Assembly: GCF_019511375.1 (NCBI RefSeq)
Contig: NZ_JAEUAO010000005.1
Coordinates: 124,001-188,000, forward strand
Length of the DNA: 64,000 bases
Source: Rhizobium herbae
Lineage (GTDB): Bacteria > Pseudomonadota > Alphaproteobacteria > Rhizobiales > Rhizobiaceae
Reading direction: 5' to 3'
Shown here piece by piece: positions 1 through 7,685 of this stretch. The notes under the pieces are model-generated. The model was not told the origin of the DNA. It saw only the letters and a list, made by a program, of their open reading frames with translations, and made no database searches. Position numbers and translations under genes: made by a program. Each line of letters starts with the position of its first letter. Position 1 is the stretch's first letter.

Positions 1-759
1 TCCCTCATAGGTCTTGAGGGTGCCGTTTTTCAAAAGCTTGACGGCAAGCGGCGCGGAATCGGCATAGGGCACGATCTGGTCGTCGGTTCCGTGCATCACC
101 AGCACGGGAACGTCGATCTTCTTCAGATCCTCGGTGAAGTCGGTTTCGGAGAAAGCCTTGATGCATTCGTAGTGGGCGTTTGCGCCGCCCATCATGCCCT
201 GGCGCCACCAGTTGTCGATCAGCCCCTGGGAAATCTCGGCGCCCGGCCGGTTGAAGCCGTAGAACGGACCGGTCGGCACGTCGATGAAGAATTGGGCGCG
301 ATTTGCCACCAGGGCGCCACGCAGGCCGTCGAAGACATCGATCGGCAGACCGCCCGGATTCGTGTCCGATTTCACCATCACCGGCGGCACGGCGCCGACG
401 ATGACGGCTTTTCCGACGCGTCCCGGTTTCGCCCGCGCCACATAGTGCACGACCTCGCCGCCGCCGGTGGAATGGCCGACATGGAAGGCATTTTTGAGAT
501 CGAGCGCTTCGGCCAGCGCCGCGACGTCGGCCGCGTAGGTATCCATTTCGTGGCCCGACGATGTCTGCGTCGAGCGCCCGTGGCCGCGGCGGTCGTGCGC
601 GATCACCCGAAAGCCCCTGCCGAGGAAAAACAGCATCTGGTTATCCCAGTCGTCGGCGCTCAGCGGCCAGCCGTGATGGAAGACGATTGGCTGCGCATCG
701 CGCGGACCCCAGTCCTTGTAGAAGATTTCGGTGCCGTCCGTCGTGGTAATCGTAGGCAT
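1..759 (-). CDS. Alpha/beta hydrolase (non-heme chloroperoxidase/esterase type), 3' end outside window
   Basis: The reading frame starts at the ATG at 759 and runs off the left edge after 253 codons. An oxyanion HG motif (HHGWP, residues 28-32), a nucleophile elbow GHSTGG with Ser97, and a late VMHGTDDQIVP stretch carrying the acidic residue identify the alpha/beta hydrolase fold. Closest in style are the bacterial non-heme chloroperoxidases and aryl esterases of about 275 residues. The catalytic His normally follows within some ten residues of the point where the sequence stops, so it is not visible. No signal peptide is seen, so the protein is probably cytosolic. Peroxidase activity in this family is usually a side reaction of an esterase; the true substrate cannot be read here. 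Confidence 0.88.
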   Translation of the reverse strand, partial: MPTITTTDGTEIFYKDWGPRDAQPIVFHHGWPLSADDWDNQMLFFLGRGFRVIAHDRRGHGRSTQTSSGHEMDTYAADVAALAEALDLKNAFHVGHSTGGGEVVHYVARAKPGRVGKAVIVGAVPPVMVKSDTNPGGLPIDVFDGLRGALVANRAQFFIDVPTGPFYGFNRPGAEISQGLIDNWWRQGMMGGANAHYECIKAFSETDFTEDLKKIDVPVLVMHGTDDQIVPYADSAPLAVKLLKNGTLKTYEG

Positions 760-1015
760 GTCTGCGGTTCCTTCTCTACGGTTGTGAACTGTGCCGGGTG
801 GCGTGGGGTGGAAGTCTCAGGTTTTCCGGATGGCTGTTACCTGTGTCGGTCGACGCGAGGCGGCAAGCCGGTCCGGCGCATAAAATCAAATCATGGGCGC
901 GGCAGTGGCCCGGTTTTTCCGACCGGAGGAACGGAGTGGCTGGCAAAAGGCTGGTCGGAATCGATGCGTGGATTGAAATTGCGCGGCGGTTTTAGGTATT
1001 GCAGCGGACGTCACA

Positions 1016-1180
1016 ATGGATAGGCGGCGCGGTAGTGTCGAATTCGATCTGGCAGCGCGCGGGGAAATTTTTAATTCAGAACGTTTGTACAATCTGTTCG
1101 ATGTATTGGAAATAGCTGGCCTTTATTTCATCGGCATGAAGGTCTTCCCGGAAAAATTGTCCCCGCTGATCCCCGCCTGA
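1016..1180 (+). CDS. Possible small ORF, 54 residues, unknown
   Basis: An ATG-started frame of 54 residues has an ordinary, protein-like composition (acidic and hydrophobic residues, containing FDLAARGEIF and LYNLFDVLEIAGLYFIG). It ends just before the structured block at 1185. No strong Shine-Dalgarno sequence is present and third codon positions are less GC-rich than in neighbouring genes. I recognise no family. It may be a real small protein, the fragment of a decayed gene, or chance. Confidence 0.25.
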   Translation: MDRRRGSVEFDLAARGEIFNSERLYNLFDVLEIAGLYFIGMKVFPEKLSPLIPA

Positions 1181-1184
1181 AAAA

Positions 1185-1632
1185 CCCGTGCCATGATCAT
1201 GGCGTCCTGTCACGGATACACCGCAAGACGTTGGCGGCGAGGCAGGGCTGGCGCTCCACGGGAAGCCTCGTGGCCTTCGGGCCACGAACGTCAGGCGGAC
1301 CGGAAGGAGAGCCCCCGGAAAATGGATCCCCTCCGTCCTTCTGGGGCGGGCGTGCCTGTGTGGCACACATGTCGGGACAGGACGCGTGACGTACCGGAGC
1401 CGTGATGCTTAATGCCGGCACCGGAGAGCTACGCCACGAAGTCGTCGCGAGGCAGAGGATCTAAAGTCGGGGTCTGTAGGGAGGAAAGCTCCCGAGAGAA
1501 CGCCAAACGGGGCGCTGGAAGGCGTCACATATGCTTATTCGTTAGAGACGGTTTCCAGTGCCCCGTCCGATCGAATGCATGTTTGAAAAACCACGGCGGC
1601 AAACCGCGCGGGGATGCCGTCCCATGACGTTG
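1185..1632. ncRNA. Candidate structured RNA or palindrome-rich element, family unknown
   Basis: No convincing protein is encoded on either strand, but the stretch is dense in inverted repeats. Seen directly: a palindrome at 1190-1203 nested in CCGTG/CACGG arms (1186-1190 with 1211-1215); an 8-bp stem with a TTCG loop (1268-1275 with 1280-1287); CCGGAAGGA at 1300-1308 with TCCTTCTGG at 1336-1344; a small hairpin 1352-1366; a GGGAG/CTCCC hairpin 1479-1493; a 14-bp stem with one G-U pair (1507-1520 with 1553-1566); and a GGGA/TCCC hairpin near 1611-1623. It does not read as RNase P RNA, tmRNA, SRP RNA or a riboswitch known to me. A decayed group II intron, a transposon-associated RNA or a rhizobial repeat mosaic are alternatives. 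The strand is not determined. Confidence 0.4.
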
Positions 1633-1821
1633 AACGACCTGTAAACCGGGAAAACAGCCATGCCCTACAGAAAACCGGAAAAATCACCCGCCGTCGAGGT
1701 TCTGTTTCGCGTCGCCGCAACGGCCTGGCTCAATCATTGGGGTTGCGGGGTGCGGCGCTGCCGCCGTGAGGGCCGCTGTCTCGGGATGGGCAGGTTTGGA
1801 TCGCCTTTTTGTTTTCGCGCG

Positions 1822-2037
1822 ATGTCCGATGCAGAGTTCGACGAGATGCTGGATTTTGTCGCCAATACCATCGAACTCGCGACGCCCGACATGGTTGCGC
1901 AACATCTGGCGCAGGCGAAGACCGACGACGAGCGCGAGATGATCGCGTTCCGGCGCAGCGTGTTTTTAAGCTATCATCAGGAACTGGCAAAGGCGGGGCT
2001 GGCCGAGCCTCTGGGGCCGCCCTTCATCGAGGGCTGA
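1822..2037 (+). CDS. Hypothetical protein, 71 residues
   Basis: The frame from the ATG at 1822 encodes an acidic, helical-looking 71-residue protein beginning MSDAEFDEMLDFVAN and ending in a Pro-rich LGPPFIEG tail. The frame is open further upstream to 1660, but that part is Arg/Cys-rich and unlike a natural N-terminus, so I prefer 1822. The stop lies one base from the convergent stop of ridA. No transmembrane segment or signal peptide is seen. I do not recognise a domain. Confidence 0.55.
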   Translation: MSDAEFDEMLDFVANTIELATPDMVAQHLAQAKTDDEREMIAFRRSVFLSYHQELAKAGLAEPLGPPFIEG

Positions 2038-2424
2038 TCATCCGCGAAAGGCGGTGACTTCGATCTCGATCAGCATCTCCGGGCGGATCAGGCCGCAGAC
2101 CACCATCGTCGCTGCCGGACGGATCTCGCCGAAAGTTTCGCCCAGGATCGGAAACACCACATCGGCCAGGGCCGCATCGGTGACGTAGTAGTGAGTGCGC
2201 ACCACGTCACCAAGTGAAAACCCGGCATCCGCCAGCGCGCTTTCGATCGTCTTCAGGCAGTTGCGGGTCTGCTCTTCCACCGTCTCCGGCATGGTCATGG
2301 TGGCATAGTCGTAGCCGGTCGTGCCGGAAACGAAGCACCAGTCGCCCTGTACCAAGGCGCGCGAATAGCCCGCCGTCCTTTCGAACGGCGAGCCGGAAGA
2401 GATCAGCCTGCGCGGGCTTGGCAT
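2038..2424 (-). CDS. RidA/YjgF/UK114 family protein
   Basis: This 128-residue protein carries the hallmarks of the Rid superfamily: a VSGTTGYD strand-turn in the middle, QTRNCLKTIESALADAGFSL, and the late IRPAATMVVCGL and MLIEIEVTAF segments. RidA proteins form trimers and hydrolyse reactive enamine/imine intermediates released by PLP enzymes such as threonine dehydratase. This member lacks the canonical Arg in the usual C-terminal R-x-C-V-E-I context (it has PEMLIEIEV), so it may be a Rid-like subgroup with another substrate. Its ATG lies 6 bp after the leuD stop, so the two are probably co-transcribed. Confidence 0.85.
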   Translation of the reverse strand: MPSPRRLISSGSPFERTAGYSRALVQGDWCFVSGTTGYDYATMTMPETVEEQTRNCLKTIESALADAGFSLGDVVRTHYYVTDAALADVVFPILGETFGEIRPAATMVVCGLIRPEMLIEIEVTAFRG

Positions 2425-2430
2425 TGGGCC

Positions 2431-3036
2431 TTACGCCCAGGGATGCGCAGCGGCGTTGGCCTTCTCGAAGGTGTCGATGGCGGAGGCCTTCTCCAGCGTC
2501 AGGCCGATATCGTCGAGGCCGTTCAGCATGCAGTGACGCTTGAATTCGTCGAGCTCGAAGGTGATCTTGCCGCCGTCCGGACCGGTGATTTCCTGGGCTT
2601 CCAGGTCGACCGTGAGGATGGCGTTGGAGCCGCGGCTGGCGTCATCCATCAGCTTTTCCAGGTCTTCGGCAGAGACCACGACCGGCAGGATTCCGTTCTT
2701 GAAACAGTTGTTGTAGAAGATGTCGGCGAACGAGGTCGAGATGACGCAGCGGATACCGAAGTCGAGCAGGGCCCAGGGCGCATGCTCGCGCGACGAGCCG
2801 CAGCCGAAATTGTCGCCGGCAACCAGGATCTTGGCGTTCTGGTAGGCGGGCTTGTTGAGGACGAAATCCTCGTTCGGCGAGCCGTCTTCGTTGTAGCGGG
2901 CTTCCGCGAACAGTCCGGTGCCAAGGCCCGTGCGCTTGATCGTCTTCAGGTAATCCTTCGGAATGATCATGTCCGTGTCGATATTGACGACGGGAAGGGG
3001 CGCGGCAACGCCGGTGAGCTTGACGAACTTGTCCAT
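2431..3036 (-). CDS. leuD: 3-isopropylmalate dehydratase small subunit
   Basis: This 201-residue protein has the aconitase-swivel fold signature of LeuD: an early [16 protein letters not shown], a central [18 protein letters not shown] loop and a following [16 protein letters not shown]. With LeuC it isomerises 2-isopropylmalate to 3-isopropylmalate in leucine biosynthesis, in the cytosol. I chose the ATG at 3036 (MDKFVKL), which gives the usual length of about 201 residues; an in-frame ATG seven codons upstream is less likely. leuC is not in the window, as is common in rhizobia. ridA follows after 6 bp. Confidence 0.95.
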   Translation of the reverse strand: MDKFVKLTGVAAPLPVVNIDTDMIIPKDYLKTIKRTGLGTGLFAEARYNEDGSPNEDFVLNKPAYQNAKILVAGDNFGCGSSREHAPWALLDFGIRCVISTSFADIFYNNCFKNGILPVVVSAEDLEKLMDDASRGSNAILTVDLEAQEITGPDGGKITFELDEFKRHCMLNGLDDIGLTLEKASAIDTFEKANAAAHPWA

Positions 3037-3152
3037 GGCAATGGCCTTCGATTTCAACGGGACGGAAAAATTTCCGCTGAGCGTTTAGAGCAATTTTACG
3101 CCGAAATGAAGGAAAATCTCACGCAGAGGCGCCGCAAGCCGGCGTCCAGTCC

Positions 3153-3398
3153 TCAGAGATCGATGATCGTGCCGCGTCCGTCGTTCCAGATACGCGGTTC
3201 GCGCTGCTTTTGGCGAGGCGCGCGGTTGGCGGTTGCACGCACCGGCTTCGGCGAAAGCCGCGCGGAAATGGCGCTGCCGATGAGAAGCACGGTCGCGATA
3301 CCGGCGAGCGCCAGGCCGAGCGAAGCCGTGAACACCAGCGCCATCAGCGTGAACGCGATGCCGGCGGCCGTGAGGAGGAGAGAGCGAATGCTTTGCAT
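3153..3398 (-). CDS. Small inner-membrane protein, 81 residues, unknown
   Basis: The ATG at 3398 is preceded by AAAGGTG at a spacing of six, which decides the start over an in-frame GTG nine bases upstream. The N-terminal half holds two hydrophobic helices (about residues 5-25 and 27-45). The C-terminal half is basic and ends in EPRIWNDGRGTIIDL, whose WNDGRG core suggests a conserved cytoplasmic tail. I recognise no named domain. It stands alone between leuD and the citE-like gene. Confidence 0.65.
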   Translation of the reverse strand: MQSIRSLLLTAAGIAFTLMALVFTASLGLALAGIATVLLIGSAISARLSPKPVRATANRAPRQKQREPRIWNDGRGTIIDL

Positions 3399-3523
3399 GA
3401 TCGTCACCTTTCGTTAGCTGAATGTGGGCCCGCCCGCCGCGCCTTGCAAGACCTTCTTTGGTATAGCCTGCCTGCCGACAGGTCTGCCTTGCGAAAACGG
3501 CGAAAGACGGGCACAAAAGCCGC

Positions 3524-4426
3524 ATGAATTCAGTTGCCGACCGCCATCCCGCCCGCCTGCGCCGCTCAGTGCTCTGCGTGCCTGCCGACAATGCCCGCGC
3601 GCTTGCCAAGGTCGCGACCCTTGCCTGCGACGCCGTCATCTACGATCTCGAGGATGCCGTTTCCGTCGACAACAAGGCCGCCGCCCGCAAGACGCTTGCC
3701 GATCATCTTGCCCGCAGGCGGCGCAGCGATATCGAGGTGATCGTCCGCATCAACGGCCTGAAAACCCCCTTCGGCGAAAAGGATCTGGCAGCGGTGCTTG
3801 CGCTTTCGCCCGATGCCATCCTGTTGCCCAAGGTGGAAAGTCCGCAGGATATCCAGGCGGTGGCGGACGTGCTGTCGGAAAACGACGCGCCGGACACTCT
3901 GCGTCTCTGGGCGATGATCGAGACCCCGCACGGGGTGCTGAACGCCGCTGCCATTGCCGAGACCGGCCGCACCCGCGGCGGCAGGCTCGATTGCCTTGTG
4001 CCGGGCCTGAATGATCTGCGCAAGGAAACCGGCGTGGCCGCTTTGCCCGGCCGCACCTATCTCGTGCCCTGGCTGATGCAGATCCTGCTCGCCGGCCGCA
4101 GTTGCGGTCTCGATATCATCGATGCCGTCTTCAACGATATCAGCGATACGGCCGGCTTCGCGGCGGAATGTGCGCAAGGCCGCGACATGGGTTTCGACGG
4201 CAAGATGCTGATCCACCCGGCCCAGATCGGCCCCGCAAACGACCATTTCGGCGTCGATGCCGCCGCCGTCACCGAGGCCAGAGCCATCATCGACGCCTTC
4301 GCGCTTCCGGAAAACTCCGACAAGGGCGTCATCAATCTTAATGGCCTGATGGTCGAACGCCTGCATCTCGAGCAGGCCCTGCGGCTTGCCGCCAAGGCAG
4401 AGGCCATTCAGCGTAAAAGGACGTGA
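3524..4426 (+). CDS. HpcH/HpaI-CitE family CoA ester lyase
   Basis: This 300-residue protein begins with the CitE-type RRSVLCVPADNARALAK, then DAVIYDLEDAVSVDNKAAAR, which carries the metal-binding acidic residues, then IEVIVRINGLKTPFGEKDL with the conserved Arg and LPKVESPQDIQ. A late FDGKMLIHPAQIGPAN segment binds the CoA moiety. The family cleaves or forms malyl-CoA, citramalyl-CoA and related 3-hydroxyacyl-CoA esters through Mg-dependent aldol chemistry. Stand-alone CitE-like proteins without citrate lyase alpha and gamma subunits, as here, are usually (citra)malyl-CoA lyases or thioesterases; the substrate is not determinable. The next gene starts 3 bp downstream. Confidence 0.9.
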   Translation: MNSVADRHPARLRRSVLCVPADNARALAKVATLACDAVIYDLEDAVSVDNKAAARKTLADHLARRRRSDIEVIVRINGLKTPFGEKDLAAVLALSPDAILLPKVESPQDIQAVADVLSENDAPDTLRLWAMIETPHGVLNAAAIAETGRTRGGRLDCLVPGLNDLRKETGVAALPGRTYLVPWLMQILLAGRSCGLDIIDAVFNDISDTAGFAAECAQGRDMGFDGKMLIHPAQIGPANDHFGVDAAAVTEARAIIDAFALPENSDKGVINLNGLMVERLHLEQALRLAAKAEAIQRKRT

Positions 4427-4429
4427 AGC

Positions 4430-4636
4430 ATGAAACTCTATCGCTTTCTTACCGGCACGGACGATGCGGCATTCTGCCACCGCGTCACCGACGCCCTCAA
4501 CAAGGGCTGGTCGCTGCATGGCTCGCCCGTGCTTTCCTTCAACAGCCAGACGGGCCAGCCGATGACCGGACAGGCGATCGTCAAGGAGGTCGAAGGCAAG
4601 GACTATCACCCCGACATGAAACTCTCCGAGCAGTGA
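4430..4636 (+). CDS. DUF1737 domain protein
   Basis: This 68-residue protein matches the DUF1737 pattern: MKLYRFLTG, FCHRVTDALNKGWSLHGSPVL with a central GW, and a following QPMTGQAIVKE. It starts 3 bp after the CitE-like stop, so the two are almost certainly translated from one message. Similar short domains resemble those that keep track of 'N-K-G-W' type small proteins of unknown role. No catalytic motif is visible; a role as a small partner of the lyase is inference from position only. Confidence 0.85.
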   Translation: MKLYRFLTGTDDAAFCHRVTDALNKGWSLHGSPVLSFNSQTGQPMTGQAIVKEVEGKDYHPDMKLSEQ

Positions 4637-4645
4637 AATGAAAAG

Positions 4646-4675
4646 CGCCGCGCATCATTTAATACGCGGCGTCCT
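4646..4675 (+). terminator. Probable intrinsic terminator
   Basis: CGCCGCG at 4646-4652 pairs with CGCGGCG at 4665-4671 around an AT-rich loop, followed by TCCTT. It lies between the convergent DUF1737 gene and the metallopeptidase gene and could serve either side. The T-tract is poor. Confidence 0.45.
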
Positions 4676-4695
4676 TCATGGGTCCTTCGGGCGGT

Positions 4696-5130
4696 TTAAC
4701 CGCCCACATGCTCGACGCTTGCCTCGATCCGCTCCATGTCGTCGTCGGACAGGCCGAAATGATGGCCGATCTCGTGGATCAGCACATGGGTAACGATGTC
4801 GCCCAGCGTCTCCTCGTTTTCCGCCCAGTAATCGAGGATCGGCCGGCGATAGAGGATGATCCGGTTCGGCACCTGGCCGGTCTCCATGCTGAAGCGCTCG
4901 CCGATGCCGCGTCCTTCGAACAGGCCCAGGAGGTCGAAGGGCGTCTCTAGCGCCATGTCCTCGAAGACGTCCTCGGTCGGAAAGTCGTCGATCTCGATGG
5001 TGAGGTTGGTGGCAAGCGCGCGGAATTCCTCCGGCAGATGGCTGTAGGCCTCCAGTGCCAGGGATTCGAATGTGCTGATTGTCGGCGCATGGCGTTCACG
5101 CCAATCATCGGTTTGGTCTATGCGGGCCAT
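4696..5130 (-). CDS. Minimal zincin-like metallopeptidase family protein
   Basis: The ATG at 5130 has AAGGAG five bases upstream; an in-frame GTG two codons earlier overlaps that site and is rejected. The 144-residue product has a C-terminal HEIGHHFGLSDDDMERIE, a HExxH zinc site followed by H and D in the pattern of the small MMP37/DUF1025-type zincins, and a central NRIILYRRPILDYW strand. These proteins are compact cytosolic putative proteases of unknown target. No signal peptide is present. Confidence 0.85.
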   Translation of the reverse strand: MARIDQTDDWRERHAPTISTFESLALEAYSHLPEEFRALATNLTIEIDDFPTEDVFEDMALETPFDLLGLFEGRGIGERFSMETGQVPNRIILYRRPILDYWAENEETLGDIVTHVLIHEIGHHFGLSDDDMERIEASVEHVGG

Positions 5131-5263
5131 GGGCACTCCTTGCTGCCCCCTGATATAGCCATTTCAGCAGCTTTTTTCGAGGGTTGAATTTTTACGCGCC
5201 CTGTCAAGGAATAAATTCTCATAAATTGCCGTTGACTCTTCTCCGAAGCTCTGGAATCAATAA

Positions 5264-5278
5264 GAACATAACAGGAAC
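5264..5278. promoter_or_regulatory. LexA (SOS) box of the imu operon
   Basis: GAAC at 5264-5267 and GAAC at 5275-5278 are separated by exactly seven bases, which is the alphaproteobacterial LexA operator (GTTC-N7-GTTC on the other strand). It lies 21 bp before the imuA start and downstream of a possible -35 TTGACT at 5232-5237, well placed to repress the mutagenesis cassette until DNA damage. Confidence 0.88.
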
Positions 5279-5299
5279 AATCGGGATTGGAGTAACGTC

Positions 5300-6226
5300 A
5301 TGGTGCAGGCGCCCATGGCGCGTGAGCAGCTTTTTGCGCTCCGTGAAGAGATAGCAAGGCTGGAAGGCAAACCGGTCCCCGCCATGGCGGCGGCGAGACA
5401 GGAGGCCTTGGCCGAACGGGGCGGCAGGGACAGGGAAAAGCCTCGCCTGTCCTTGGGAATATCGATGCTGGACGAGGCGCTGGAGGGCGGCGTGCCGCTC
5501 GACGGATTGTCGGAAATCCGCTCGTCTTGTCTGCGCGATGCGACGGCCTCGGCCGGTTTTGCCCTGGCGATTTCCGCCCTCATGCAAAGACAGGCGGCGG
5601 CCGATGCCACGCCGATCCTCTGGATCGCCGACAGGGTGACCGCGATGGAGGCAGGCGTGCCCTATGCGTTGGGGCTCAAGGATTTCGGCCTCGATCCGCA
5701 GCGTTTCCTCCATGCGGCACCGCGCAAGCTGGACGAGGCCCTCTGGCTTGCCGAAACGGCGGTCGAAAGCGGCGCCTTCGCCGTCACCCTGTTGGAGGTC
5801 AAGGGCAATCCGGCGCATTTCGGCCTGACCGAAAGCCGCAGGCTCAGTCTCAGGGCAAGGGCGGCGGGGCGGCCGCTCCTCCTGTTGCGGCAATCGGGAG
5901 AAGAGGAGGCAAGCAGTGCAGCCTTGCGTTTTCTCGTGGAACCCGCGCCTGCAGCAATCCGGCTTTTGCCGGACCGGTCGATGCTTGGCGGCAGCATCGG
6001 CAATCCGGTTTTCCGTCTCACCCTGGAGAAGAGCCGAAATCCGGCGCCTCTCTCCCTCATTCTGGAGTGGAACCCCCATGACCGTCAGTTTTTCCCCGCC
6101 CGCGAGCAGGCTCGGCCTCCGCTCAAGCGCACAGCGCATCCTGGCTCTCGCCTTTCCGCATCTCTCAACCGACCGGATCGCCCGCAGGAAATGGGGGCCG
6201 TCCTGGCGTTCGACCAGGCGTCCTGA
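5300..6226 (+). CDS. imuA: SOS mutasome protein ImuA (RecA-like)
   Basis: The 308-residue protein begins with an ImuA-type REQLFALREEIARLEG and continues into a RecA-like core with LGISMLDEALEGGVPLDGLSEIR (residues about 53-75) and PILWIADRVTAMEAGVPY. ImuA is a RecA/SulA-related accessory protein that with ImuB recruits DnaE2 for translesion synthesis. A GGAG site lies eight bases before the ATG. The canonical Walker A lysine is not evident, as is usual for the family. The last 49 codons overlap the imuB reading frame in another register, an unusually long overlap. The operon is under the LexA box at 5264. Confidence 0.92.
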   Translation: MVQAPMAREQLFALREEIARLEGKPVPAMAAARQEALAERGGRDREKPRLSLGISMLDEALEGGVPLDGLSEIRSSCLRDATASAGFALAISALMQRQAAADATPILWIADRVTAMEAGVPYALGLKDFGLDPQRFLHAAPRKLDEALWLAETAVESGAFAVTLLEVKGNPAHFGLTESRRLSLRARAAGRPLLLLRQSGEEEASSAALRFLVEPAPAAIRLLPDRSMLGGSIGNPVFRLTLEKSRNPAPLSLILEWNPHDRQFFPAREQARPPLKRTAHPGSRLSASLNRPDRPQEMGAVLAFDQAS

Positions 6227-7685
6227 GGCCCAACCCCTCGTCTGCTCCGGCCGGCTCAACAATGCCATGCGGCTGACGGCGCTCGACGAGGCCGCCGAAG
6301 CGATCGGCCTTAGGAAAAATCAGGCCGTGGCGGAAGCGCGGGCCATCTGCCCGAAGCTTGATGTCGTCGAGGAGGATCCGGCGGCCGACCGCCGCCTGCT
6401 CGACGGTATCGCCGACTGGTGCGACCGCTATACGCCCCTTGTGGCACTCGACGGCCGTGACGGGCTGTTTCTCGATATCACCGGCTGCACCCATCTTTTC
6501 GGCGGCGAGAAGGCGCTGCTCCAGGATGTCCTGTCGCGGCTCTTCCAGATGGGGATCGACGCGCGCGGCGCCATCTCGTCCGCGCCCGGTCTTTCCTGGG
6601 GGATCGCCCGCTTCGGCAATGGCGGCGTCATTGCCGACCAAGAGATGGAGCTTGTACTTTCACCGCTGCCGGTTGCCGCGCTGCGACTGGAGGAAGAGAC
6701 CGTCGCCGCGTTGCAGAAGCTCGGCTTGAAACAGGTCGGCGATCTTATCCATGCGCCGCGTGCGCCGCTGGCGCGCCGCTTCGGAGCGCATCTGCTGTTG
6801 CGGCTCGATCAGGCGCTTGGCCTTGACGAGGAGCCGGTCTCGCCGCGCCGGCCCGTTGCCAGCCTTTCCGCCGAACGCCGCTTGGCCGAGCCCGTTCAGG
6901 CGGAAGAAGACATCCTGCATCTGACCGGGCAGATCGCCCTGTCGCTGAAAACCAGCCTGGAGGAGCGTGGCACGGGTGGACGGGCTTTCGAGCTCGTGCT
7001 GTTTAGGGTCGATGGCCGGGTCTTTCGGGTCGCGGCCGGCGCCTCGCAGCCGCTGCGTGATCCGAGCCGCATCGCCGCGCTGTTTTCCGAACGTCTTCAC
7101 GCCGTTCACGACGATCTCGATGCCGGTTATGGTTTCGAAATCCTGCGGCTGAACGTCACGCGCCATGAAGCCTTCGATGCCGCGCAGGAGGATTTCGCTG
7201 GCGACCGGCAAAAGCATGTTTCCCTTGCAGGCTTCGTCGACCGCGTCTCGGCCCGCCTCGGCGAGGATTGTCTGCAGAGTTTTCACCTGTGCGAAAGCCA
7301 TGTGCCGGAACGGGCGGTGATCGCTGCCCCAGCCATCCGCACGCTGTCCTCCGGCAAGGGGCCGGAGAAGAGCGGCGTCTCCTGGTCCCGCGGCGAGCGG
7401 CCGCTCAGGCTGTTCCCGAGGCCGGAAGCGGTGGAGGTTTTTCTGGCGGAAGTGCCGGAGGGCCCGCCGGAAAGCTTCCGCTGGCGGCGCATGCTGCACC
7501 GCGTCTCGCGCAGCGAGGGACCGGAGCGGCTTGCCATGGAATGGTGGATCGATGGCCCTGAAGCTGGGGCACGGGATTATTTCCGCATCGAGGACGACAC
7601 CGGCCATCGTTTCTGGATCTATCGCGAAGGCCTTTACGGCCAGCTGCCACCGCCGCGCTGGTTCATGCATGGGATTTTCGCATGA
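6078..7685 (+). CDS. imuB: Y-family polymerase-like mutasome protein ImuB
   Basis: I chose the ATG at 6078, giving 535 residues; the frame is open further upstream but there it only shadows imuA. The N-terminal [18 protein letters not shown] replaces the usual FLHVDMDCFFA of DinB, so the catalytic acidic residues are missing, as in all ImuB. A palm-like region ([28 protein letters not shown]) and helix-hairpin-helix follow, then a ImuB-specific C-terminal part with [14 protein letters not shown], which could be the beta-clamp contact, and a final [18 protein letters not shown] block. ImuB acts as the hub linking ImuA, DnaE2 and the clamp. Its stop overlaps the dnaE2 start in an ATGA. Confidence 0.93.
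   Translation: MTVSFSPPASRLGLRSSAQRILALAFPHLSTDRIARRKWGPSWRSTRRPEAQPLVCSGRLNNAMRLTALDEAAEAIGLRKNQAVAEARAICPKLDVVEEDPAADRRLLDGIADWCDRYTPLVALDGRDGLFLDITGCTHLFGGEKALLQDVLSRLFQMGIDARGAISSAPGLSWGIARFGNGGVIADQEMELVLSPLPVAALRLEEETVAALQKLGLKQVGDLIHAPRAPLARRFGAHLLLRLDQALGLDEEPVSPRRPVASLSAERRLAEPVQAEEDILHLTGQIALSLKTSLEERGTGGRAFELVLFRVDGRVFRVAAGASQPLRDPSRIAALFSERLHAVHDDLDAGYGFEILRLNVTRHEAFDAAQEDFAGDRQKHVSLAGFVDRVSARLGEDCLQSFHLCESHVPERAVIAAPAIRTLSSGKGPEKSGVSWSRGERPLRLFPRPEAVEVFLAEVPEGPPESFRWRRMLHRVSRSEGPERLAMEWWIDGPEAGARDYFRIEDDTGHRFWIYREGLYGQLPPPRWFMHGIFA

Noticed and set aside
1185..1632. RNase P RNA, tmRNA, SRP RNA, HEARO/omega RNA or cobalamin riboswitch
   Set aside because: The conserved cores I know for these (for example the CGGAAGGAAGCAGCC loop of SRP RNA, the GAGGAAAGTCCGG core of RNase P, the tag frame of tmRNA) are not present; partial resemblances such as CCGGAAGGAG are too short.
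2443..3417. 324-codon plus-strand frame opposite leuD
   Set aside because: Antisense shadow of leuD and of the small membrane protein gene.
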